Positions 16,155 to 23,449 of a DNA stretch of 64,000 nt are shown piece after piece. The notes under the pieces were generated by a model, which did not search any database, was not told the origin of the DNA, and was given only the letters and a program-made list of their open reading frames with translations. This stretch comes from Variovorax sp. PAMC26660 (GTDB taxonomy: Bacteria > Pseudomonadota > Gammaproteobacteria > Burkholderiales > Burkholderiaceae_C), in contig NZ_CP060295.1 of the NCBI RefSeq assembly GCF_014302995.1, positions 5,199,501-5,263,500 on the forward strand, given 5' to 3'. Position 1 is the stretch's first letter. Each line of letters begins with the position of its first letter. Position numbers and translations under genes: made by a program.

Positions 16155-17456
16155 ATGTCCAACCTCATCGTGCACGGCGGTACGCCGCTGCGTGGCCGCA
16201 TCACTCCCTCCGCCAACAAGAACGCCGTGCTCCCGGTGCTTTGCGCCACCTTGCTCACCTATGAGCCCCTGCGCCTGCATGGCGTGCCCGACATCACCGA
16301 CGTGCGCAAGATCCTCGACATCTTCCGTACGCTCGGCAGCGACGTGCACATGGACCATGAGACCGGCACGCTCGAACTGCACCACCGCGAGACCACTTTC
16401 GACGCGTCGCTGCACCGGCTGCCCGAGGAAATGCGATCGTCCATCATGCTGGTGCCGCCGCTGCTGGCACGCTTCGGCGTGGCGCGGCTGGAAGACAACG
16501 TCAAGGGCTGCACCCTGGGCGTGCGCGAGATCGATCCGCACGTGGAGGTGTTCCAGCGCTTCGGCGGCAAGGTCGAGCGCACCGAAGGTTCGCTGCTGGT
16601 GCACAGCGACGGTCGGCTGACGCCCACCGACCACTGGCTCGACTACGCCTCGGTCACCACCACCGAGAACTTCGTGCTGTGCGCCGCTGCTGCGGACGGC
16701 ATTTCGACGCTGACCAATGCCGCGTCGGAGCCGCACGTGCAGGAGTTCTGCCGCTTCATGGCAATGATCGGCGTGCGCATCGAAGGCATGGGCACTTCGC
16801 GGGTGACGGTGCATGGCGGCAACGCGCTGAAGGGCGGGGAGTTTCGTTTCGACGAAGACTTCCACGAGATCACGACCTTTTTGGCGCTGGGCGCCATCAC
16901 GGGTGGTGACGTGGTCGTGCGCAACAGCGCGCCAGAAAACTTCCCGCTGATCGACCGCACCTTTGCCAAGTTCGGCGTGCAGATCACGCACGAAGACGGC
17001 TGGTCGCGCGCGATCCGCAGCGGCCCGCTGAAGGTGCAGACGCCTTTCACGAGCAACGTGCTGACCAAGGTCGAGGCGGCGCCATGGCCTTACTTTCCGG
17101 TGGACCTGCTGCCGATCTTCATTGCACTGGGCGTGCGCGCGCAGGGCAATGCGATGTTCTGGAACAAGGTGTACGACGGCGCGCTGGGCTGGACGGGCGA
17201 ACTGTCGAAGTTCGGCGCGCATGTGTTCTCGTCCGATCCGCACCGGCTGATTACCTTCGGCGGCAATCCGCTGACGCCGGCGGTGGTGGAGAGCCCCTAC
17301 ATCATCCGCGTGGCGATTGCGCTGTTCATGGTGGCGGCGAGCATCGAGGGGCGTTCGGAGATCCGCAATGCCACGCCGATCCGGCGCGCGCATCCGCGCT
17401 TTGTCGAGAACCTGCGCAGCCTGGGCGTGCAGGTGGAGTGGACCAGCGAGGAATAA
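16155..17456 (+). CDS. MurA-like UDP-N-acetylglucosamine 1-carboxyvinyltransferase, divergent paralogue
   Basis: A 433-residue EPSP-synthase-fold protein. K22 and N23 in SANKNAVLP match the substrate-binding pair of MurA. The catalytic cysteine is present as C119 in VKGCTLGVR, followed by R124, but the loop differs from the usual PGGC-type sequence. The aspartate of FPVDLLP matches the catalytic aspartate of FPTDLQ in MurA. MurA adds enolpyruvate to UDP-GlcNAc in peptidoglycan synthesis. It stands alone rather than beside hisG as the standard betaproteobacterial murA often does, so this is probably an additional copy with a shifted role. The start has no strong ribosome binding site. Confidence 0.85.
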   Translation: MSNLIVHGGTPLRGRITPSANKNAVLPVLCATLLTYEPLRLHGVPDITDVRKILDIFRTLGSDVHMDHETGTLELHHRETTFDASLHRLPEEMRSSIMLVPPLLARFGVARLEDNVKGCTLGVREIDPHVEVFQRFGGKVERTEGSLLVHSDGRLTPTDHWLDYASVTTTENFVLCAAAADGISTLTNAASEPHVQEFCRFMAMIGVRIEGMGTSRVTVHGGNALKGGEFRFDEDFHEITTFLALGAITGGDVVVRNSAPENFPLIDRTFAKFGVQITHEDGWSRAIRSGPLKVQTPFTSNVLTKVEAAPWPYFPVDLLPIFIALGVRAQGNAMFWNKVYDGALGWTGELSKFGAHVFSSDPHRLITFGGNPLTPAVVESPYIIRVAIALFMVAASIEGRSEIRNATPIRRAHPRFVENLRSLGVQVEWTSEE

Positions 17457-17463
17457 GTAGCGG

Positions 17464-17593
17464 GCGCTGCTGTTCAGGGCGTCGCTCACGCCGACACGGT
17501 GTTCTTTTTCGCGAATGTCCCCCGCTTCGCTCCTCCTTTATTTAGCTAAGAAGAGCCCCGTATCGACGTGAGCGCTCAGAGCACTGGTTGATC
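17464..17593. repeat. Palindromic dispersed repeat, copy A
   Basis: A 130-base unit that recurs at 46571-46700 with only a few differences. Its inner part is a 34-base core (17510-17543, starting CGCGAATGTCCCCCGC) framed by 23-base arms, 17484-17506 and 17551-17573, that are inverted copies at 19 of 23 positions. It lies directly after the murA-like gene. Confidence 0.85.
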
Positions 17594-17618
17594 GGCCGGA
17601 AACGCACAGCGTGCCCAG

Positions 17619-17710
17619 GTGCGAATGACGCCAGGTGCTCCCCGCAGCGAAATAAAGGAGGAGCGAAGCGGGGGACATTCGCGGAGGGGAGCACCTGGTG
17701 TCATTCGCAC
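17619..17710. repeat. Palindromic dispersed repeat, copy B (same core, different arms, inverted)
   Basis: Arms 17619-17643 and 17686-17710 (starting GTGCGAATGACGCCAGG) are inverted copies at 24 of 25 positions. Between them, 17650-17683 is the exact reverse complement of the 34-base core of copy A, although the arms of A and B are unrelated. Copies A and B therefore face one another. They fill the 301-base gap between the murA-like gene and the lipoprotein gene. Confidence 0.85.
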
Positions 17711-17757
17711 TCGCCCCGAATGAACCCGCCCCGAGCATCACGACGAGCAAGACGCCG

Positions 17758-18723
17758 TCAAAACCCCGGCACAGGATTGCGCCCCTCACCCGGCACATAG
17801 GTGCCCTTGCGATAGGTATAGATCACCGTGCGGTCGACGGTCTGAGCACGGTCGCTGGTGTTGGTCGTTTGCGCGCCGCTGAACACGATGCGCATGTCGC
17901 CCGGTTCGTCGTCGGTGCCCAGCACAAACTCCGGCGTGCCGTCCACATCGAAGCAACTGCCGCGCGCCGGGGTCTCCGGGCGCTTGTTTTGCAGCACCTG
18001 CTCGCAGGCCTCGTCGGCGCCGCTGTTCGTCGCCGACAGCGGGATGCTGGTGACCAGCTCGTGCACCGTGCTGGCGCCCAGTTCGTAGACCGAGAACCAG
18101 GTGCCGCAGTTGCCCTGCCAGCAACTGCCGCTGGTGGTGGTCAGCACGAAGCGCTGCGGCGCGATGCGCTCCACCCTCGTCTGGCCGATGTTGCCCATGA
18201 AACCGAGGTAGTCGACGCCGTCGCTGCGCTTGGTGAGCGTCCATCCGTCGGCGCCCTGCTCGAAGAAGTAGGCGCCGAGCCAGGCTCCGGCCACGTGGCT
18301 GCTGATGGGTTGGCCCTGGTCGTCGAGCGGCACGGTCTCGGTCAGCATCACGGCGTGCGTGTCGTCCAGGCGCACCACCTCGCGCGGCGACACGTTGGCT
18401 TGCTGCTCGGCCTCGCTGCCCGACACGGGCTTGCCGTCATTGCCGATGTCCGGCAACTGCACGGCGCCGCCACGGCCGTCGTCCTTGTCTTCCCAGCCGG
18501 GGAATATCAGCGCCATGAGTTCGCCGCGCTTGAGCGTGGCGGCGTTGGTGGGGGCTGGGGCTGCTTCTGTGGTGACTGCTGCCGCCGGAGCGTCTACTGT
18601 CGTGGTGGCGGAAGAAGAACTGCTGTCTTCCTGCGAGCAGCCAGCGAGGCCGAAAAGCAGGGCGATGGCGCCTGCAAGCAGGGTGCGCGAAAGAACGGGG
18701 CTGGAAACGAGCGGACTGTGCAT
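17758..18723 (-). CDS. Putative lipoprotein of unknown function
   Basis: A 321-residue protein with a lipoprotein signal (lipobox L26-A27-G28-C29 followed by SQEDSSSSS), a low-complexity Ala/Thr/Pro linker to about residue 60, and a globular part with four further cysteines (SGSCWQGNCGTW, EACEQVL, GSCFDVDG). It is probably anchored in the outer membrane facing the periplasm. I recognise no family. The same frame runs on through the opposite strand of the next gene, which is antisense shadow; the lipoprotein signal fixes the start. Confidence 0.75.
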   Translation of the reverse strand: MHSPLVSSPVLSRTLLAGAIALLFGLAGCSQEDSSSSSATTTVDAPAAAVTTEAAPAPTNAATLKRGELMALIFPGWEDKDDGRGGAVQLPDIGNDGKPVSGSEAEQQANVSPREVVRLDDTHAVMLTETVPLDDQGQPISSHVAGAWLGAYFFEQGADGWTLTKRSDGVDYLGFMGNIGQTRVERIAPQRFVLTTTSGSCWQGNCGTWFSVYELGASTVHELVTSIPLSATNSGADEACEQVLQNKRPETPARGSCFDVDGTPEFVLGTDDEPGDMRIVFSGAQTTNTSDRAQTVDRTVIYTYRKGTYVPGEGRNPVPGF

Positions 18724-18825
18724 GCCCGCGATTGTGCCGAAGCCGGGCGGCCATGACCCCGCCGCCAAGGCGACCACCGGCTTGGCGGGAGAATGGCCGG
18801 CATCGACACACAAGGAACCTTTCGC

Positions 18826-19878
18826 ATGACGACGCTGAAGCAGATTCTCGGTACCGAACTTCCCCTGATCCAGGCGCCGATGGCCGGCGTGCAAGGCAGC
18901 GCGATGGCAATTGCGGTCAGCAATGCAGGCGGGCTCGGCTCGTTGCCCTGCGCCATGTTGAGCGCCGACGCGATGCGCGGCGAACTCGCGGCAATCCGCG
19001 CTGGAACAAACAAGCCCTACAACGTCAACTTCTTCTGCCACACACCGCCCGAACCGAGCGCGCAGCGCGAAGCGACTTGGCGCGCCGCGCTGGCGCCGTA
19101 CTACGCCGAGTACGGCATCGATGCGGCGAGCATCCCGGCCGGGCCGGGCCGCAACCCCTTCAGCGCCGACGTGGCCGATCTGCTGGCCGAGTTCAAGCCC
19201 CCGGTCGTGAGCTTTCATTTCGGGCTGCCATCCGAGGCACTGCTGGCGCAGGTGCACGGCTGGGGCGCGAAGGTGCTGGCATCGGCCACCACGCTCGAAG
19301 AAGCGCTGTGGCTCGAAGCGCATGGCGCCGATGCCGTCATTGCGCAGGGGCTCGAAGCAGGCGGGCATCGCGGGCACTTTCTCTCGCACGACCTGACGAA
19401 GCAGCTCGGCACCTTCGCGCTGCTGCCGCAACTGGTGCGCGCCATCAAGCTGCCCGTGATCGCGGCCGGCGGCATCGCGGATGCGAACGGCGTGGCCGCG
19501 GCCATGGCGCTGGGCGCCGCGGGCGTGCAGATCGGCACCGCCTACATGCTGACGCCCGAAGCCACGACCAGTGCGCTGCACCGCGCGGCGCTCAAGAGCG
19601 AGGCCGCGCGCCACACGGTGCTGACCAATCTGTTCACGGGCCGGCCGGCACGCGGCATCGTCAATCGCGTGATTCGCGAGCTGGGGCCCATCGGCGCAGC
19701 AGCTCCGGAATTTCCACTCGCCACCTCGGCCATCGCGCCGCTGCGCGCCAAGGCCGAAGCCAAGGGCAGTGGCGATTTTTCTCCGCTGTGGTCGGGCCAG
19801 AATGCGACCGGCTGCCGCGAGCTGCCCGCAGCGGAAGTCACGCGCGCGTTGGCCCAAGGTTTTTCTACATCGCTCTGA
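18826..19878 (+). CDS. NAD(P)H-dependent flavin oxidoreductase / nitronate monooxygenase-like
   Basis: A 350-residue FMN-binding TIM-barrel protein. LPLIQAPMAGVQGSAMAIAVSNAGGLGSLP is split here into its recognisable parts IQAPMAGVQG and SNAGGLGSLP; further on are QGLEAGGHRGH (with the family histidine), VIAAGGIADANGVAAAMALGA and GVQIGTAYMLTPE. The family includes nitronate monooxygenases, enoyl reductases and related FMN enzymes; the substrate cannot be read from sequence. AAGGA lies nine bases before the chosen ATG; an earlier in-frame ATG lacks such a site. The esterase gene follows eight bases later, so the two are probably co-transcribed. Confidence 0.85.
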   Translation: MTTLKQILGTELPLIQAPMAGVQGSAMAIAVSNAGGLGSLPCAMLSADAMRGELAAIRAGTNKPYNVNFFCHTPPEPSAQREATWRAALAPYYAEYGIDAASIPAGPGRNPFSADVADLLAEFKPPVVSFHFGLPSEALLAQVHGWGAKVLASATTLEEALWLEAHGADAVIAQGLEAGGHRGHFLSHDLTKQLGTFALLPQLVRAIKLPVIAAGGIADANGVAAAMALGAAGVQIGTAYMLTPEATTSALHRAALKSEAARHTVLTNLFTGRPARGIVNRVIRELGPIGAAAPEFPLATSAIAPLRAKAEAKGSGDFSPLWSGQNATGCRELPAAEVTRALAQGFSTSL

Positions 19879-19886
19879 ACCCATCC

Positions 19887-20564
19887 ATGACCCAAGTTCA
19901 CCTGCCCCTCAAGTTCCTGGAACACGCCGCGCAGCCCCAGGTGCGCGAACCCTGGCTGCTGGTGCTGATGCACGGCGTCGGCAGCAACGAGCAGGACCTG
20001 TTCGGGCTGGCGCGCATGATGCCGCCGCAGTTTCATGTGCTGAGCCTGCGCGCGCCCTATGTGCTGTCGCCCGATGCCTACGCCTGGTTCGAGTTCCAGA
20101 TACTGGCCAATGGCGAGCGTCAGATCAACGAAGAGCAGGAGCGCGAAAGCCGCTTCCTGGTCGGCGAGATGATCGCCTCGGCCGCCAAGCAACTCGGTGT
20201 GCCGCCGGAGCGCATCGTGGTCGGCGGCTTCAGCCAGGGCGGGATCATGGCGCTGTCGCTGCTGCTGACAAAACCCGAGAGCGTGCGTGCCGCGATGGTG
20301 TGGCACAGCCGGCTGCTGTCGCAGGTGGTGCCGCACATTGCGCCGCCCGAGGCCTTCGAGGGCAAGGCGCTGTGGGTGAGCCACGGCAGCGCCGACAACG
20401 TGATTCCGCCCAGCGCCGCGGAGGCCACGCGCGAACTGGCGCGCACGCTGCCGCTGGCGTTGTCTGGTTCGGATTTTCCGGGCGCGCACGAGATTCGCCC
20501 GGCCGAGCTGCAGGGCTCGCTGGCGTGGCTGCAGTCGCTCAGCGCGCCAGCAGGCGCGCCATGA
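19887..20564 (+). CDS. Phospholipase/carboxylesterase-family alpha/beta hydrolase
   Basis: A 225-residue cytoplasmic hydrolase of the YpfH/carboxylesterase 2 type. LLVLMHGVGSNEQDL carries the oxyanion motif, S116 sits in VVGGFSQGGIMAL, the aspartate in SHGSADNVIP and the histidine in FPGAHEIRP complete the triad. It directly follows the flavin oxidoreductase gene. Its last 26 bases overlap the 3' end of the converging TetR gene. Confidence 0.85.
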   Translation: MTQVHLPLKFLEHAAQPQVREPWLLVLMHGVGSNEQDLFGLARMMPPQFHVLSLRAPYVLSPDAYAWFEFQILANGERQINEEQERESRFLVGEMIASAAKQLGVPPERIVVGGFSQGGIMALSLLLTKPESVRAAMVWHSRLLSQVVPHIAPPEAFEGKALWVSHGSADNVIPPSAAEATRELARTLPLALSGSDFPGAHEIRPAELQGSLAWLQSLSAPAGAP

Positions 20565-21159
20565 CCATCGCCTGCATCTCGCCGACCCAATCGTCGCGAT
20601 CGTCGTTCAGGGGCTGCACCAGCAGCCGGTAACGGCGGCCACCCCAGGCGGCGGTCAGCAGTGCGTGGATGGTGGTGGGCGAGGGCGGTGGCTGCAGGTC
20701 TTCGCAGGCCGCGAAAGCCTGCATCCAGCGCGCCGCGAGTTCGTCGTACACCCGGCGATGGTGCTTGGGCTCGGCCACGCGGTGTTCGAGCATCAGCATC
20801 TCGTGGTCGAAGGCGGGCAGGCCTTCGAGTTGCGCGTCGCAGGTCAGGCGCACCAACCGTTGCACTCGCTCGCGCCACGCGAGATCGGTGAGTGCGATCA
20901 CCTCGGCGTCGATGCGTGCGAGCAGCGCCTCGACGCAATGGCGCACATAGCCCGAGAGCAACGCTTCCTTGTCGGGAAAGTAGTCGTAGAGCGTGCCGAC
21001 GGCAATGCCGGTTTCGAGCGCCACGGCGCGCGTGGTCACGCCTTCCCATCCGTGCGCGGTCCAAATCCGAACAAAGGCGTCGTAGATCGCCTGAACGGTG
21101 AACTTGCCGCGTGCCTGCGTGGGGCGTTTCAGGGGCTTGGAGCGGGGTGCGGCGGGCAT
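20539..21159 (-). CDS. TetR-family transcriptional regulator
   Basis: A 206-residue regulator. The N-terminal helix-turn-helix is AIYDAFVRIWTAHGWEGVTT followed by GIAVGTLYDYFPDKEALLS, which is diagnostic of TetR proteins; the rest is the helical ligand domain. The start MPAAPRSKPLKRPTQARGKF leaves 50 bases to the divergent DUF2855 gene; earlier in-frame starts would run into that gene's promoter or start. By position it is the probable repressor of the DUF2855 gene. Confidence 0.85.
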   Translation of the reverse strand: MPAAPRSKPLKRPTQARGKFTVQAIYDAFVRIWTAHGWEGVTTRAVALETGIAVGTLYDYFPDKEALLSGYVRHCVEALLARIDAEVIALTDLAWRERVQRLVRLTCDAQLEGLPAFDHEMLMLEHRVAEPKHHRRVYDELAARWMQAFAACEDLQPPPSPTTIHALLTAAWGGRRYRLLVQPLNDDRDDWVGEMQAMVMARLLAR

Positions 21160-21209
21160 CGACTGGTTTTCCGAACCCGTCGCGGGACGGGGCGCCATAC
21201 AGTTTGCGA

Positions 21210-22322
21210 ATGAACAACGCATTCACTTTAACCCGCCTCGAAACGCGCAAGAACGCACTCGGCACGACCCGCGTGCTGACCACGCCCGACGACGGCGCGC
21301 TGCAACCCGGCGAGGTGCTGATGAAAATCAGCCGCTTCTCGCTGACCACCAACAACATCACCTATGCCGCCTTCGGTGACGCGGTGATGAAGTACTGGCA
21401 GTTCTTTCCCACCGGCGATGCCGACTGGGGCCACATGCCGGCCTGGGGCTTTGCCGACGTGGCGGCATCGAACGTGGAAGGTGTGGCCGTGGGCGAGCGC
21501 TTCTACGGCTACTTCCCGATCGCGAGCCACCTGCGCATGCAGCCGGTGCGCGTGACGGCGCGGGGTTTCTACGACGGCGCAGCGCACCGCAGCGAACTGG
21601 TGTCGGCCTACAACCAATACATGCGCTGCAGCAACGACGCCGGCTACGTTGCCGCACTCGAGGACTACCAGATGCTGGTGCGCCCGCTCTTCATCACCTC
21701 GTTCATGCTGGCCGACTTCCTGGAAGACAAGGGCTTCTTGGGCGCGACGCAGGTGGTGGTGTCGAGCGCGTCCAGCAAGACGGCGTTCGGCACCGCGTTC
21801 TGCCTCGACAAGCGAGAGGGCTTGCAGCTGATTGCCGCCACCTCGGCCGGCAACCGCGCCTTCGTGGAAGGGCTGGGCTGCTACGACCGCACCTTGAGCT
21901 ACGAGGACATCACCACGCTGCCGGCCGACGTGCCCACGCTCTACATTGACTTCTCGGGCAACGACGATCTGCGCGCGACCATTCACCATCACTTCGGCGA
22001 TGCACTGGTGTACGACTGCTATGCAGGCTCGGCGCAGAAGACCGAGTTTCTCGGCAACACCGACGCGCTGCCTGGCCCGACGCCCCAGCTCTACTTCGCG
22101 CCCGTGCAGATCCGCAAGCGGAATGCCGACTGGGGCCCGGAGGAGGTCAACCGCCGCTTCAACGAAGCACAGGGCCGCTTCGTCGCCGAACTGAGCCAAC
22201 CCGGCAACCGCTGGATGACGCTGGCACGCGGCGAGGGTTTTGCGCATGCGCAGGCGGTGATCGCGAACCTGCATGCGGGCAAGGTCGACCCGCGCGAGGC
22301 GCACGTCATCGGCATCGACTGA
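21210..22322 (+). CDS. DUF2855 family protein
   Basis: A 370-residue soluble protein. The N-terminus (LQPGEVLMKISRFSLTTNNITYAAFGD) and the middle (ATQVVVSSASSKTAFGTAFCL, a Rossmann-like segment) match DUF2855, which is distantly related to MDR/quinone-reductase-like dehydrogenases, but the canonical nucleotide-binding glycines are degenerate. Function unknown. It is divergent from the TetR gene. Confidence 0.8.
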   Translation: MNNAFTLTRLETRKNALGTTRVLTTPDDGALQPGEVLMKISRFSLTTNNITYAAFGDAVMKYWQFFPTGDADWGHMPAWGFADVAASNVEGVAVGERFYGYFPIASHLRMQPVRVTARGFYDGAAHRSELVSAYNQYMRCSNDAGYVAALEDYQMLVRPLFITSFMLADFLEDKGFLGATQVVVSSASSKTAFGTAFCLDKREGLQLIAATSAGNRAFVEGLGCYDRTLSYEDITTLPADVPTLYIDFSGNDDLRATIHHHFGDALVYDCYAGSAQKTEFLGNTDALPGPTPQLYFAPVQIRKRNADWGPEEVNRRFNEAQGRFVAELSQPGNRWMTLARGEGFAHAQAVIANLHAGKVDPREAHVIGID

Positions 22323-22439
22323 ACTTCCGCGCGGTCGGCGCGTCACAGTGCGTTACGAGGATGTGGCCGTGGTGCGGCCGTTATTGGTGCACCATAGCTC
22401 CGTCTCCCACTGCAGCCTTCGCAAAAGGAAACCGACCTC

Positions 22440-23351
22440 ATGTCCGACAGCGACACGCGCGATACGCGCGACTCTCCCGAATTCAGGCCCCGCCGCGAGG
22501 CACCGACCGGCACCATCGTCGTCATCGTTTTGCTGGCGCTGGTGGCTGCCTTCTTCGGTTGGCGCTGGTATCAGCAGCAACAGGTCAAGCCAGCCGAACC
22601 CGTGCCGGTGGCCGCCGCGCCGAACGATGCGCCCGCCCCGCCGCCTGCCGCCGAGCCCACCGGCCCGCAGAACCCGGTCGATGCGCTCGCGCCGCCCGAT
22701 GCGGCCCTGCCCAAGCTCGCCGATTCCGATTCGCGCGTGATGAAGGCGCTGGCCGAATTGCTCGGCGGCAAGAACGCGGAAGCCTTCCTGCGTTCCGACG
22801 GCATCGTGCGGCGCTTTGTCGCCACGGTCGACAACCTCGCGCGCGAACAGTCGCCTGCCAGCGCGTGGCCGGTGCAACCGACGGGGCAGCGCTTCATCAC
22901 CGAAGGGCCGCAGGGCGGCGCGCAGACCATCGCTGCCAACAACGCTGCACGCTACAACGGCATCGTGCTGCTGGCCGAGTCGATCGATCCGGCGAAGGCG
23001 GCAGCGGTGTACGCCAAGCTCTATCCGCTGTTCCAGCAGGCCTATGAAGAGCTGGGCTACCCGGGGCGCTACTTCAACGACCGGCTCATTGCCGTGATCG
23101 ATCATCTGTTGCAAGCGCCAGAGCCCACCGGGCCGGTGCAGGTGCGGCTGGTCGAGGTGAAGGGCGACGTGCCGTCGACGCGGCCTTGGGTGCGCTACGA
23201 GTACGTCGACCCGAGGCTCGAATCGATGTCCTCGGGCCAGAAGATCATGGTGCGCATGGGCCCGGAGAACGAGCGCAAGCTGAAGGCCAGCCTGCGCGGG
23301 CTGCGTCAGCAGATCGCCACCGCCGATATCGCCAAAAAGAAGAAGCAGTAA
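22440..23351 (+). CDS. DUF3014 domain membrane-anchored protein
   Basis: A 303-residue protein with a short charged N-terminus, one transmembrane helix (about residues 24-43, GTIVVIVLLALVAAFFGWRW), a Pro/Ala-rich linker and a periplasmic DUF3014 domain (from about residue 95). Domain landmarks are VRRFVATVDNLAREQSP, TAARYNGIVLL-like AARYNGIVLLAESIDP and YEELGYPGRYFNDRLI. The function of the family is unknown. It stands alone downstream of the DUF2855 gene. Confidence 0.85.
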   Translation: MSDSDTRDTRDSPEFRPRREAPTGTIVVIVLLALVAAFFGWRWYQQQQVKPAEPVPVAAAPNDAPAPPPAAEPTGPQNPVDALAPPDAALPKLADSDSRVMKALAELLGGKNAEAFLRSDGIVRRFVATVDNLAREQSPASAWPVQPTGQRFITEGPQGGAQTIAANNAARYNGIVLLAESIDPAKAAAVYAKLYPLFQQAYEELGYPGRYFNDRLIAVIDHLLQAPEPTGPVQVRLVEVKGDVPSTRPWVRYEYVDPRLESMSSGQKIMVRMGPENERKLKASLRGLRQQIATADIAKKKKQ

Positions 23352-23449
23352 CAGGGCTTCGACCATCGCGGCCACGGCGATGGCTGCATCCGGCAGAGTG
23401 ACCGCGCCGCGGGTGTGCGGCGGGCCACCGAGGCGCGGGTTTGCCGGCC

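Noticed and set aside
18732..19886. Plus-strand open frame running in front of the esterase
   Set aside because: It is an overlapping frame of the nitronate monooxygenase-like gene with an Arg-rich translation; the esterase proper begins at 19887.
23361..23385. CCATCGC / GCGATGG hairpin between the DUF3014 gene and gcvP
   Set aside because: Short stem without a T tract; insufficient for a terminator call in such GC-rich DNA.
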